Of a stretch of 64,000 bases of DNA, positions 51,644-61,177 are shown piece after piece. Position 1 is the stretch's first letter. Every line of letters starts with the position of its first letter. The DNA lies in the NCBI GenBank assembly GCA_900548585.1, contig URLI01000006.1, positions 1 through 64,000 on the forward strand, given 5' to 3'. A model generated the notes under the pieces. It was not told the DNA's origin. It worked only from the letters and a program-made list of their open reading frames with translations, and did no database searches. Made by a program: the position numbers and the translations under genes. The DNA is from an uncultured Prevotella sp. (GTDB taxonomy: Bacteria; Bacteroidota; Bacteroidia; Bacteroidales; Bacteroidaceae).

Positions 51644-53332
51644 ATGGACTGGCTGATAAATCTATTTACTACAACAGACTCTGTTGCACACATCGTACTT
51701 TTGTACTCAATTGTAATCGCCACCGGCGTACTGCTCGGCAAGATAAAAGTCGGTGGCATATCACTCGGAGTCACTTTCGTACTATTTGCGGGAATCCTTG
51801 CAGGACATGTCGGCTTCACCGCGCCGTCAAACATCCTCACGTTCATCCAGGAGTTCGGGCTCGTGCTTTTTGTCTTTATGATTGGTCTGCAGGTTGGGCC
51901 AAGTTTCTTCGAGGGCTTCGGTGCATCAGGACTGAAACTAAATGCACTCGCAACAATAACAATCATACTCAACGTGGTCGTGATGTTTGCGTGCTATTTC
52001 ATTTTCTTCGACACTTCAGACCCAAATAACCTTCCAATGATGGTGGGAACACTCTACGGCGCAGTTACCAACACGCCTGGTCTCGGTGCCGCCAACGAGG
52101 CTCTATACAGCGTGTTCACTGACGTGAAGCCACCACAGATTGCATCTGGATACGCATGCGCCTATCCGCTCGGTGTCATTGGAATAATAGGCTCCACTAT
52201 ACTCATAAGGTATATATGCAAGATTAAACTTGACAAGGAGGAAAAAGAGCTTGAGCACAACGAGAACGACAACGCCAACGTGAAGCCGCAAAAGATGCAC
52301 CTTCAAGTGACAAACAAATCACTCGACGGCAAGCCACTGAAGCAGGTGCACCGCTTCCTAAACCGTGACTTCGTATGCACGAGAATATTGCACGAAGGAC
52401 ATGTCAGCATCCCGAACCGGGACACGATATTCCACATCGGCGACCAGTTGCTCATAGTTTGCGCGGAGGCTGACGCAGAGGCAATAACGGCTTTCATCGG
52501 GCCGCAGATAAACGTGGAATGGGAAAAACAAGACATGCCGATGGTAAGCAAGAGAATACTCATAACACGCCCGAACATAAACGGCAAGACACTTGTTGAC
52601 CTGCACATGTCGAGGGTTCACGGTGTCAACGTAACAAGGGTGACGCGCCAGGGCATGGACATATTTGCCAGTGCCACACTGCCGCTGCAGGTTGGCGACC
52701 GCATAATGGTGGTTGGCCCGGAGGATGCCGTGAACCACGTTGCCGACATGATGGGCAACTCCATACGCCGGCTTGACGCGCCAAACATCGCAACGATATT
52801 CATCGGAATAATAATCGGCATATTGTTCGGCTCGATGCCCATCGCAATACCGGGAATGCCAATACCATTGAAACTCGGCATCGCCGGCGGCCCGCTCATA
52901 ATAGCGATACTGATAGGCAGGTACGGCTACAAGGTTCACCTTGTTACCTACACCACTACATCGGCCAACATGATGCTGCGCGAAATAGGCCTCGTGCTTT
53001 TCCTCGCCAGCGTCGGCATAAAGGCCGGGGCTGGCTTCTGGAACACTGTTGCCGAGGGAGACGGCCTGCTGTATGTGCTCACAGGATTTTTAATAACGGT
53101 ATTGCCCATATTAGTCACAGGCACTCTGGCACGCGTGAAATTCAAACTGAACTATTTCACAATAATGGGAATGATGGCCGGTACATACACTGACCCTCCA
53201 GCACTGGCATACGCCAACTCGACATGTTCGAAGGGCGCTCCCGCCGTTGGGTACTCGACAGTATATCCGCTTAGCATGTTCCTTAGGATCTTTACCGCAC
53301 AGACCATTGTGCTGGTATGCTGCGGGCTGTGA
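51644..53332 (+). CDS. AspT/YidE-type transporter with two TrkA-C domains
   Basis: 562 aa. Two blocks of five to six membrane helices (about 15-190 and 385-560) flank a cytosolic pair of RCK/TrkA-C domains (about 210-370; two EGHVSIPNRDTIFHIGDQLL/LQVGDRIMVVG units). GTLYGAVTNTPGLGAANEAL in the first block and GTYTDPPALAYANSTC in the second are the duplicated signature. AspT-like proteins exchange aspartate for alanine; YidE-like members are uncharacterised, so the substrate is open. It is 86 nt upstream of the sodium-pump genes, so co-transcription is possible. Confidence 0.88.
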   Translation: MDWLINLFTTTDSVAHIVLLYSIVIATGVLLGKIKVGGISLGVTFVLFAGILAGHVGFTAPSNILTFIQEFGLVLFVFMIGLQVGPSFFEGFGASGLKLNALATITIILNVVVMFACYFIFFDTSDPNNLPMMVGTLYGAVTNTPGLGAANEALYSVFTDVKPPQIASGYACAYPLGVIGIIGSTILIRYICKIKLDKEEKELEHNENDNANVKPQKMHLQVTNKSLDGKPLKQVHRFLNRDFVCTRILHEGHVSIPNRDTIFHIGDQLLIVCAEADAEAITAFIGPQINVEWEKQDMPMVSKRILITRPNINGKTLVDLHMSRVHGVNVTRVTRQGMDIFASATLPLQVGDRIMVVGPEDAVNHVADMMGNSIRRLDAPNIATIFIGIIIGILFGSMPIAIPGMPIPLKLGIAGGPLIIAILIGRYGYKVHLVTYTTTSANMMLREIGLVLFLASVGIKAGAGFWNTVAEGDGLLYVLTGFLITVLPILVTGTLARVKFKLNYFTIMGMMAGTYTDPPALAYANSTCSKGAPAVGYSTVYPLSMFLRIFTAQTIVLVCCGL

Positions 53333-53418
53333 TGCAGGGCGAACGGAAATAACCATAGGATAAGAAATGATTTTATAATGTTAGATGAACTTTAAAAAAC
53401 TTATATAAATAATACACG

Positions 53419-54387
53419 ATGAGGAAATACTTTTTGATGATGACAATGGCGTTTGCCAGTACCGTGATGTTTGCACAAGGGGCAAAGAACATCAAGATAA
53501 ACGAGGTGCTGACAAACAACATTGCCAGTCTGCAGGATGATGTCGGCAGACGCCTTCCATGGCTTGAACTTGCCAACACGTCGTTCTCGACATACAACGT
53601 GCGCGGTATGTTCATAACGACCAACAGGAAAGTGCTTGACACCGGTCTTTCCGCGCCAGAGCGCATGAGACTCATGAGCATCATACCCAGCGGAGACGAA
53701 AGGACATTGATGAAGGGGCAGCAGCACCTCGTGTTCTTCCTGAACTCCTACCCTGCGGCAGGCACCACCCACCTCAAATCAAGTGTTAACGCCGGGAAAC
53801 CGACATGGGTGGCACTGTACGATGGCAATGGCATAGACCTCATAGACTCCGTGACGGTCCCCGCGCTCGGTGAGAACATGTCGTATGCCCGGGTAAAGGA
53901 CGGTTCAAGCCAATGGGAAGTGAAGAATGCGGAGGCAGTGACTCCCCAGACAAAGAACCACATCGGTGTCAATGAGTCGAAAGTGGCAAAACTAAAAACA
54001 GATGACCCATACGGCATCGGAATAACAGTGCTTTCGATGGGGATTGTTTTCGCATGTCTTACGTTGCTGTATGCGTTCTTCACGATTTTCGGGAAATATG
54101 TTGTTGCAAAGAAACGGGAAAAGAAAGCAAGGCCCAAAATAAGCAAATACCCGAATACGGCCACGGCACAAGATAAACTGCCACACGACGCAATGCCAAA
54201 CGATGCGGAACTGGCTGTGGCGGTGCTTGCCGTGAACGAAGAGATGGCAACATACGCCGCAGTGATAGCCCTGGCTCTGAAACAGTATAATGACGACATA
54301 CACGACGATGAGCCAGACGTTATAACAATAGCCCCGCACGACACAAGGTGGGGCAACTCGCTGAATGCATTCAGTAACTTTTCATAA
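53419..54387 (+). CDS. OadG-type decarboxylase gamma subunit fused to an N-terminal lamin-tail-like domain
   Basis: 322 aa, about four times a classical gamma subunit. A signal peptide (MRKYFLMMTMAFASTVMFAQ) leads to a beta-sandwich-like region (about 24-170; INEVLTNN...WLELANTS resembles a lamin-tail start) in the periplasm, then one transmembrane helix (about 198-222) and a cytosolic tail with EMATYAAVIALALKQYNDD...DVITI, the OadG ending. It anchors the biotin-dependent Na+ pump. The extra domain's role is unknown. Followed by the biotin carrier and beta-subunit genes. Confidence 0.82.
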   Translation: MRKYFLMMTMAFASTVMFAQGAKNIKINEVLTNNIASLQDDVGRRLPWLELANTSFSTYNVRGMFITTNRKVLDTGLSAPERMRLMSIIPSGDERTLMKGQQHLVFFLNSYPAAGTTHLKSSVNAGKPTWVALYDGNGIDLIDSVTVPALGENMSYARVKDGSSQWEVKNAEAVTPQTKNHIGVNESKVAKLKTDDPYGIGITVLSMGIVFACLTLLYAFFTIFGKYVVAKKREKKARPKISKYPNTATAQDKLPHDAMPNDAELAVAVLAVNEEMATYAAVIALALKQYNDDIHDDEPDVITIAPHDTRWGNSLNAFSNFS

Positions 54388-54423
54388 TGACAAAAAAACA
54401 AACAAAATAAAAAACAAAAAACA

Positions 54424-54873
54424 ATGAGCAGTTATCAGTACAAAGTGAACGGAGTTGAATACGAAGTGGAGATACAGGATATTGAAAACAACATAGCACG
54501 CGTTTCGGTGAACGGCAAACGGTTTGAGATAGAACTCCCGGAAACCATGAAAGCGCACGACACGGTGAAAAAAGAGACAAAGACCAATGTCGCAAAGAAA
54601 CCTGAAGTGAGTACGAAGCCTGTGGCAAAACCAGAACCAGGAAAGAAGACAGAAAGCAAAGGCATGAAAGTGACAGCACCACTGCCAGGGACTATAACGG
54701 AGGTAAAGGTTACCGTCGGGCAGAAAGTGAAGGAAGGAGACACCGTAGTGATACTCGAGGCTATGAAAATGCAGAACAATATCGAAGCAGAAATATCCGG
54801 GACGATAACCGAAATACATGTAAGTCAGGGAGACACCGTGATGGAAGGGAAACCTCTCGTAACAATATGCTAA
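54424..54873 (+). CDS. Biotin carboxyl carrier subunit of a sodium-pump decarboxylase
   Basis: 149 aa. N-terminal beta segment (YQYKVNGVEYEVEIQ), a Pro/Lys/Ala-rich linker (about 50-80) and a biotinyl domain with EAMKMQ, Lys115 being the biotin site. The order gamma, carrier, beta is that of methylmalonyl-CoA decarboxylase clusters. The linker is needed for the biotin arm to shuttle between the carboxyltransferase and membrane subunits. Acetyl-CoA carboxylase carrier is an alternative, disfavoured by context. Confidence 0.9.
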   Translation: MSSYQYKVNGVEYEVEIQDIENNIARVSVNGKRFEIELPETMKAHDTVKKETKTNVAKKPEVSTKPVAKPEPGKKTESKGMKVTAPLPGTITEVKVTVGQKVKEGDTVVILEAMKMQNNIEAEISGTITEIHVSQGDTVMEGKPLVTIC

Positions 54874-54892
54874 CTGAAAAGACAAGCAACAA

Positions 54893-56050
54893 ATGGGATT
54901 TACAGATTTCATAGTTAACAATTTCAACGAATTCCTGTCATACACGGGGTTTGCCAATGCCACGATACCAAACATAATTATGATTGTCGTAGGGGCTTTC
55001 TTCATCTGGCTTGCCATAAAGAAAGACTTCGAGCCACTGCTGCTCGTACCCATCGGCCTTGGTATCATTCTCGGCAACATCCCGTTCCGCACAGATGCCG
55101 GACTGGAGATAGGACTGTATGAAGACAACTCCGTGCTAAACATTTTCTATCAGGGAGTACGCGAAGGCTGGTATCCTCCGTTAGTGTTCCTCGGCATTGG
55201 AGCAATGACGGATTTCTCCTCCCTGATAGCAAACCCGAAATTAATCCTAATAGGAGCCGCCGCACAGTTTGGCATATTCGGGGCATACATGACAGCACTG
55301 GCACTGGGATTCGAGCCGAACCAGGCTGCCGGCATAGCAATTATAGGCGGTGCAGACGGCCCAACGGCAATATTCCTCTCGTCGAAGACCGCACCCAACC
55401 TTATGGGAGCAATCGCCGTGTGCGCATATTCATACATGGCACTGGTGCCTGTGATACAGCCGTTCATAATGAAACTCATGACAACGAGCAAGGAACGGCT
55501 GATACGCATGAAGTCACCGCGCAACGTGTCGCAGACGGAGCGCATCCTGTTCCCGATAATCGGACTGCTGCTCACCACGTTCATTGTACCGTCCGGACTG
55601 CCACTGCTCGGTATGCTGTTCTTCGGAAACCTGCTGAAAGAGTCTGGCAAGACGACACGCCTCGCCAAGACTGCCGGCTCTGCGCTAAACGACATCGTGG
55701 TTATACTGCTCGGACTAACTGTGGGTTGCTCAACACAGGCAAGCGAGTTCCTGACAATGAACACCATATTTATCTTCTTCATAGGCGCGTGCGCATTCAT
55801 CGTTGCCACGGCGAGCGGTGTGGGATTTGTAAAGCTCATGAACCTTTTCCTGCCAAAGGACAAGAAGATAAACCCGCTCATAGGAAACGCTGGCGTGTCC
55901 GCCGTTCCTATGTCTGCACGCATATCAAACAATGTGGGACTGGAATACGACCGCCGCAACTTCCTGCTGATGCACGCCATGGGCCCCAACGTGGCAGGCG
56001 TGATTGGCTCCGCTGTTGCAGCTGGCGCGCTGCTCGGTTTCCTTAAATGA
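54893..56050 (+). CDS. Sodium ion-translocating decarboxylase beta subunit
   Basis: 385 aa with about ten hydrophobic segments. Contains the family's GGADGPTAIFLSSK (Asp essential for Na+ coupling in homologues) and NAGVSAVPMSARIS. Decarboxylates carboxybiotin and pumps Na+ across the inner membrane. Co-transcribed with the gamma and carrier genes. The carboxyltransferase alpha subunit is not in the window, so whether the complex uses methylmalonyl-CoA or oxaloacetate cannot be told here. Confidence 0.94.
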   Translation: MGFTDFIVNNFNEFLSYTGFANATIPNIIMIVVGAFFIWLAIKKDFEPLLLVPIGLGIILGNIPFRTDAGLEIGLYEDNSVLNIFYQGVREGWYPPLVFLGIGAMTDFSSLIANPKLILIGAAAQFGIFGAYMTALALGFEPNQAAGIAIIGGADGPTAIFLSSKTAPNLMGAIAVCAYSYMALVPVIQPFIMKLMTTSKERLIRMKSPRNVSQTERILFPIIGLLLTTFIVPSGLPLLGMLFFGNLLKESGKTTRLAKTAGSALNDIVVILLGLTVGCSTQASEFLTMNTIFIFFIGACAFIVATASGVGFVKLMNLFLPKDKKINPLIGNAGVSAVPMSARISNNVGLEYDRRNFLLMHAMGPNVAGVIGSAVAAGALLGFLK

Positions 56051-56057
56051 CATTGAT

Positions 56058-56642
56058 ATGGAACTCCCAAGCATTGCAATCATAGACCACAACACGCTGT
56101 CGGTAATCGGACTTAAGCATATACTACAGGACGTGCTTCCGATCGTAGATGTCAAGTCGTTCTTTTCATTTGAAGAGTTCGAGGCGGCAGATGACAAAAC
56201 ATTCGCACACCTGTTCGCCTCAATGAATGTCGTGCTTGAAAACCGGCGTTTCTTCCTTGGGCATATACGTGAGACAATAGTGCTTACGACCTCTCCGAAA
56301 TCGAATATGAGCGGTTTCAAATGTATATGTATCAACGTCCCGGAAAAGCAGTTGATAAAATCTATACTAACACTGCACAGCGGAGGGCATCCACATGGGG
56401 CAAACCTTCCTCCGCTTCCGGAAAACATGTGCAAGAAAAACCTCACCGACCGTGAGCAGGAAGTGATGTCGCTTATAGTTCAGGGATTCATTAACAAGGA
56501 GATTGCCGACAAACTTAATATTGGGCTTACGACGGTGATAACCCACCGGCGAAACATAATGGACAAACTCGGTATGAAGAGCGTGTCGGCGCTGACGATA
56601 TATGCCGTGATGCACGGATACGTTGATATAAAGGACATATAA
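56058..56642 (+). CDS. LuxR-type regulator with a degenerate receiver-like domain
   Basis: 194 aa; start at 56058, 7 nt after the beta-subunit stop. The C-terminal helix-turn-helix (about 130-190; LTDREQEVMSLIVQGFINKEIADKL...HRRNIMDKLGM) is a standard NarL/LuxR DNA-binding domain. The N-terminal 120 residues start like a receiver (IAIIDHNTL) but the strand that should hold the phospho-Asp reads LFASMNVVLEN with no Asp. Probably not controlled by phosphorylation. Being in the pump operon it may control it. Confidence 0.87.
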   Translation: MELPSIAIIDHNTLSVIGLKHILQDVLPIVDVKSFFSFEEFEAADDKTFAHLFASMNVVLENRRFFLGHIRETIVLTTSPKSNMSGFKCICINVPEKQLIKSILTLHSGGHPHGANLPPLPENMCKKNLTDREQEVMSLIVQGFINKEIADKLNIGLTTVITHRRNIMDKLGMKSVSALTIYAVMHGYVDIKDI

Positions 56643-56643
56643 G

Positions 56644-56699
56644 GTAAGCATCCAGTATTTTACATCTTCCGTGAAAGACGTAAAATACTGTATGCTTAC
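56644..56699. terminator. Long bidirectional terminator between luxR-type gene and mnmE
   Basis: 25-nt arms (56644-56668 and 56675-56699) complementary at 23 positions, 6-nt loop. Lies between two converging genes. No strong T-run, but the stem is very stable. Confidence 0.75.
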
Positions 56700-56724
56700 G
56701 TTGCTCAGGGTTGTTTTTATGGCA

Positions 56725-58098
56725 TTATTTACCCACGCAGAAATCACGAAATATGGAATGGAGAACCTCATCGGATGTTATAATACCCTTTCCTGTTATT
56801 TCCGATAGAGTGTGCAGAACCATACGGAGATCTTCTGCTACGAGATCACCACTAATGCCATTCTCAAGTGATTTTATAGCATCTGAGATTTCGACATGGG
56901 CCTTTAACAAAGCATCATAATGCCTTGCAGATGTAATGATTACGTCATTCTCTGTAAATTCCGGTATGTTTGTTGAGTTGAATATTTGTTCCTCAAGGTT
57001 TTCTATTCCGATGTCTTTCTTTGCAGATATTTCCACATAAGAAATATATGATGAAAGTTTACTGCCTATTTCGAATGACATCGGATTTTTGTCTATTTTG
57101 TTCCTTACAATTATCAATGACTTGCCTTCCGTTCGTTTCAACATTTCCTCGAAATCTTTGTTCTCAGGCCGTTCATCAATCACCCACAAAACAATCCTTG
57201 CCTTTTCTATGGCTTTGTAAGTACGGTTTATCCCGATTCTCTCTATTTCGTCTGTTGTCTTGCGTAATCCAGCGGTGTCAATAAACCTGAACTGCACACC
57301 TTTTATTTCCAAAGTATCCTCGATGGTGTCGCGCGTTGTACCATGAATGTCGGAAACAATGGCACGCTCATCCCCAATCAACCTGTTGAGCAATGTCGAT
57401 TTACCCACGTTGGTATTTCCGATTATAGCCACAGGAATACCATGTTTAATTGCATTGCCGGTCTCGAAAGAAAGTACAAGTTTTTTTATCTTAAAGTCTA
57501 TTTCCCTTGCCAATGAAAGGAGTTCGGAACGGTCTGCAAATTCTATGTCCTCATGGTCGGAGAAATCAAGTTCCAACTCGAGAAGCGATGTCATTTTCAG
57601 CAACTTCCCTCTCAATGCAAGAAGTTCTGACGAAATGCTCCCACGCAGTTGTGCCAATGCCATTCTGTGTGTTGTCGCATTTGTCGAGGCTATGAGGTCT
57701 GCCACTGCCTCAGCCTGTTCAAGGCCAATTTTGCCGTTTAGGAAAGCCCTCTGCGTGTATTCCCCCGGCATTGCCTGGCGACACCCTTTCGTTATTAGCG
57801 TCTCTACAATCTTGCCTGCAATATACCGCGAACCATGACAAGAAATTTCAACGGAATCCTCACCGGTATAACTGTGTGGCGCACGGAACACACTTACCAT
57901 TACATCATCAATGACATTCCCGTCTGCATCAAGGAAATCAGAATGCCGTACTGTATTTGCAGGGGTGTTTATGGAAATGCCATCGCATACGGCACATGCG
58001 ATTTTCACAGCATAGTCACCACTTATTCTGATTATACACAAAGCCCCACCCGTGGCTGTTGCAAGAGAGCATATCGTATCGTTACCGCTCATTGGCAT
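56725..58098 (-). CDS. mnmE: tRNA uridine-5-carboxymethylaminomethyl modification GTPase
   Basis: 457 aa. N-terminal formyl-THF-binding domain, a helical domain and an inserted GTPase with GNTNVGKS (227-234), DIHGTTRD and NKID. The C-terminus ends FCVGK, as required (CxGK). With MnmG it modifies wobble uridine 34. It is the last gene of the minus-strand run beginning at nfn. 5 nt separate it from the aldolase gene. Confidence 0.97.
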   Translation of the reverse strand: MPMSGNDTICSLATATGGALCIIRISGDYAVKIACAVCDGISINTPANTVRHSDFLDADGNVIDDVMVSVFRAPHSYTGEDSVEISCHGSRYIAGKIVETLITKGCRQAMPGEYTQRAFLNGKIGLEQAEAVADLIASTNATTHRMALAQLRGSISSELLALRGKLLKMTSLLELELDFSDHEDIEFADRSELLSLAREIDFKIKKLVLSFETGNAIKHGIPVAIIGNTNVGKSTLLNRLIGDERAIVSDIHGTTRDTIEDTLEIKGVQFRFIDTAGLRKTTDEIERIGINRTYKAIEKARIVLWVIDERPENKDFEEMLKRTEGKSLIIVRNKIDKNPMSFEIGSKLSSYISYVEISAKKDIGIENLEEQIFNSTNIPEFTENDVIITSARHYDALLKAHVEISDAIKSLENGISGDLVAEDLRMVLHTLSEITGKGIITSDEVLHSIFRDFCVGK

Positions 58099-58103
58099 AT
58101 ATA

Positions 58104-59135
58104 TTATATTGAATCAATGGCTTCCTCCAGCGTTTCGAGGTCACTTTCTTTTGTTGCCCATGAAGTCACGAATCGGCACAAGGTATTGCCAGCATCGATT
58201 TTCTCCCATGTCTCAAAGGCGACATGACGCGCGAGCTTCTCCATCTGAACATTCGTCAGCACAACAAACTGTTGGTTGGTTGGGGACTCCTCTAGCGCAA
58301 AACCAGCATCAGAGAAAATCTTTCTCAGGCGCATTGCCATATTGCAGGCATTACGTGAAATTTCAAAATACAGTCCGCCAGTAAACAAAGCATCAAACTG
58401 GACACCGACAAGACGGCTCTTTGCAAGCAATGCGCCATGCTGCTTAATGATTGAAAAGAAATGCCTTGGAACATTATTATTGGTAAAAACCACCGCCTCT
58501 CCACAAAGTGCCCCGACCTTTGTTCCACCAATATAGAAAACATCGCAGTGCCTTGCAAGCCACGGAAGGTCAAAATCGCATGCGTCGGACGTTAGACCAT
58601 AACCTAATCTCGCCCCGTCAACAAACAAGGGAATATTGTAATTCTTGCATACGATGTTGATGTCCTCCATCTCGGCAGCACTGTATATTGTGCCAAGTTC
58701 CGTTGGGAAAGTGATATACACCATTCCTGGCCACACCATATGGGCACATGTTGGATCTGCATGAAATCTCTCCAAAAAGGCCGACAAGTCACCAGCATCC
58801 ATCTTTCCCTTGTGCGAAGGTAGCGTTATCACCTTATGTCCGCTTGCTTCAATTGCCCCGGATTCATGCACGTTGATGTGTCCGGTCTCAACAGAAACAA
58901 CACCTTCATACTGCTCAAGCAAGGCGTCAATCACTGTGGCGTTGGTCTGTGTCCCGCCAACAAGAAAATACACGCCTGCATCTTCCAATCCGCAAGCCTC
59001 GCGTATTTTCTTCCTCGCCCTTTCGCTCCATTCGTCAAAGCCGTATGATGCGCTCTGGCTTTCGTTTGTGTCAAAAAGAGATTGGAGCACACTTGGATGT
59101 GCTCCATTATTATAATCGCTTTCAAATGAAATCAT
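58104..59135 (-). CDS. ltaE: Low-specificity L-threonine aldolase
   Basis: 343 aa, PLP-dependent fold type I. ETGHINVHESGAIEASGHKV, HMVWPGMVYITFPTELGT and the PLP-binding FYIGGTKVGALCGEA (Lys in GGTKVG) are visible. Cleaves L-threonine or allo-threonine to glycine and acetaldehyde. Beta-eliminating lyase relatives share the fold. 23 nt after the uridine phosphorylase gene. Confidence 0.92.
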   Translation of the reverse strand: MISFESDYNNGAHPSVLQSLFDTNESQSASYGFDEWSERARKKIREACGLEDAGVYFLVGGTQTNATVIDALLEQYEGVVSVETGHINVHESGAIEASGHKVITLPSHKGKMDAGDLSAFLERFHADPTCAHMVWPGMVYITFPTELGTIYSAAEMEDINIVCKNYNIPLFVDGARLGYGLTSDACDFDLPWLARHCDVFYIGGTKVGALCGEAVVFTNNNVPRHFFSIIKQHGALLAKSRLVGVQFDALFTGGLYFEISRNACNMAMRLRKIFSDAGFALEESPTNQQFVVLTNVQMEKLARHVAFETWEKIDAGNTLCRFVTSWATKESDLETLEEAIDSI

Positions 59136-59158
59136 ATAATGTCTCTCGTTTTTGTAAA

Positions 59159-60034
59159 CTATATTCTGTCCAGAACAAGTTTTATAAGGTCGTCGATACT
59201 GTTCTTGTAACTTGTATTAGCCTTCTTTGCGAGCCGGTTTGCGATAACCATGCAGCATGTTAGAGCCTTGTGTCCGAGCAGTCGTGACAACCCTGCCACT
59301 GCGGAACTCTCCATCTCGAAATTTGTTATGCGCAGGCCATCACGCTCGAATGCCTCCACCTTATCATTCTGCTTTGGATCGGCAAGTGGAATGCGCAGTT
59401 CCCTGCCCTGTGGCCCATAGAACCCGCCACATGCTATAGTGACACCACGCACCATATCCTTTTGTGCGATACGTTCTATGAGTTCTGCATCAGCATCAAT
59501 GACATACGGGGCACAAAGTTGTGGACTCCAGTTCATGTGTTCAGTAAAAGCCTTTTCAAACTCAAGATCGCACACGTCGTTTCTGCCAGCATAGAAATTA
59601 AGCAGCCCGTCGAATCCTATACTCTTGACAGAAGCGATGAAAGTGCCAACCGGCGTGTTTGGCTGCAGACCTCCGCAAGTACCTACCCTGACTATTGTGA
59701 GTTGCCTGTGTTCCGGTTTTTCCTCGCGTGTGTTGAAATCTATGTTTGCAAGCGCATCCAGTTCGTTGACTACGATGTCTATGTTATCACAGCCTATACC
59801 TGTGCTCTGAACAGTTATCCGTTTGCCATTATATGTGCCTGTGACAGATTTGAATTCACGGTTTTCAACCTCGCATTCTCTATTCTCGAAATGTTTTGCA
59901 ACAGTCTCCACACGTCCTGGGTCACCAACAAGTATAACCTTGTCTGCCAACTGTTCCGGTTTAAGATGAAGGTGGAATGCACTGCCGTCCGGGTTGATTA
60001 TCAACTCCGATTCTGGAAAATACTTTTTTGTCAT
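59159..60034 (-). CDS. udp: Uridine phosphorylase-like nucleoside phosphorylase
   Basis: 291 aa, NP-I family. VILVGDPGRVETVAKHF is the phosphate-binding start; GCDNIDIVVNELDALAN, RVGTCGGLQP and NFEMESSAVAGLSRLLGHKALTCCMVIANRL (EMES loop and ribose-binding Glu) follow. Phosphorolyses uridine and possibly other nucleosides. It lies 11 nt after the PD40 protein gene. Whether it takes uridine only cannot be told from sequence. Confidence 0.92.
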   Translation of the reverse strand: MTKKYFPESELIINPDGSAFHLHLKPEQLADKVILVGDPGRVETVAKHFENRECEVENREFKSVTGTYNGKRITVQSTGIGCDNIDIVVNELDALANIDFNTREEKPEHRQLTIVRVGTCGGLQPNTPVGTFIASVKSIGFDGLLNFYAGRNDVCDLEFEKAFTEHMNWSPQLCAPYVIDADAELIERIAQKDMVRGVTIACGGFYGPQGRELRIPLADPKQNDKVEAFERDGLRITNFEMESSAVAGLSRLLGHKALTCCMVIANRLAKKANTSYKNSIDDLIKLVLDRI

Positions 60035-60045
60035 GTTCTTTAATT

Positions 60046-61167
60046 TTATTTGATTAATAAATTTTCCGTATTTCTTATTGATTTCTCCAAAATACGTTTT
60101 TCTCTTTCTCCTTTTATAATTTCCTGTTCGAGTGTTGTTATTTCCTCTGATATTTTCCTTTGTGCCGTTTTGGCCGCAGAAGCATATTTCTCACGCTGTA
60201 TTCGAAGTCTGTTGACATCACTGCCAAGTTTCTTCACTATGGTCTGAAGACGTCTGAACTCATTTGCATTTGACGGTGATTTGAATTGACTAACGCTTGT
60301 ATATGTAACATTGTCATTTACGATGAATGATATAGCATTATCGTTATCAGCACTTTTCTTACTTTTGACATCAGTTGCAATACGTTTCATTGCCGCATTC
60401 CTCTCCGTTCCATCGCCCCACGTATCCTTAATGCTTGAAATCCTTGCAAGACTTCTAAGTTTCTCATTCGAGAGTTCACTCACATCATACGATTGACTGC
60501 TGTTAGGCAACAGCGTATATATGCAAACCGTGCCCTCTGGCTGATGCCGATCGGTGACTAACCATGCGATAGAGTCTGTTTCGTCTTCTGCGTACAGATA
60601 ATCGTTATCGAATGAATTGAAAGGCAATCCGATATTCTGTGGTTCGAGGAGTGATCCGCCGTCGGAATCATAACGTGTCACAAAAATGTCATATCCCCCA
60701 AGCGAAGTCTCTCCCTTTCCTGCAAAATACAATGTTGTGCCATCAGCCATGAGGAAAGGATAATCCGCATTGCCTATTTCGGTGAGTTCCTGCGGCTCTG
60801 TCCACTTGCCTGCCAGCCTGTCAGAAACATATATCCTCGAGATTCCGGCTGTGTCACGCCTTGAGAAGTATTTCTTGTCTATGAAATCGTTCTCGAAAGA
60901 AGTTCCGTTCTCGCTGTCTTCAAGTTTCCCACACTCCGAAGACAAAGGAATACGACTTATGAATTCGTCCTTCGAAACGACAACACTATCTACAATGACA
61001 ACCTTTCGGACAGAAGTGAGCATATTCTCAAACATAAGTTCTGACGCCGTTGGTTTCCTGTAATCAACGGTGAACTTGCGATTATGCGATTTCTTCCTGC
61101 CCTTCTGTGCCATTGAAGGCACGGCTATGAGCAACGACAACACGACAATAAATACCCTCGTAGGCAT
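60046..61167 (-). CDS. Secreted PD40/WD40-like beta-propeller protein with C-terminal coiled coil
   Basis: 373 aa; start at 61167 gives a signal peptide (MPTRVFIVVLSLLIAVPSMAQ). The propeller region (about 130-250) has PD40-type repeats (ADGTTLYFAGKGETSLGGYDIFVTRYD; NDYLYAEDETDSIAWLVTDR). A linker and a coiled coil rich in Arg/Lys/Glu (about 312-373; RRLQTIVKKLGSDVNRLRIQREKY) follow. It resembles the propeller part of gliding/OmpA-associated proteins without an OmpA domain. Role unknown; adjacent genes are metabolic. Confidence 0.75.
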   Translation of the reverse strand: MPTRVFIVVLSLLIAVPSMAQKGRKKSHNRKFTVDYRKPTASELMFENMLTSVRKVVIVDSVVVSKDEFISRIPLSSECGKLEDSENGTSFENDFIDKKYFSRRDTAGISRIYVSDRLAGKWTEPQELTEIGNADYPFLMADGTTLYFAGKGETSLGGYDIFVTRYDSDGGSLLEPQNIGLPFNSFDNDYLYAEDETDSIAWLVTDRHQPEGTVCIYTLLPNSSQSYDVSELSNEKLRSLARISSIKDTWGDGTERNAAMKRIATDVKSKKSADNDNAISFIVNDNVTYTSVSQFKSPSNANEFRRLQTIVKKLGSDVNRLRIQREKYASAAKTAQRKISEEITTLEQEIIKGEREKRILEKSIRNTENLLIK

Positions 61168-61177
61168 CTGTTTTTTT

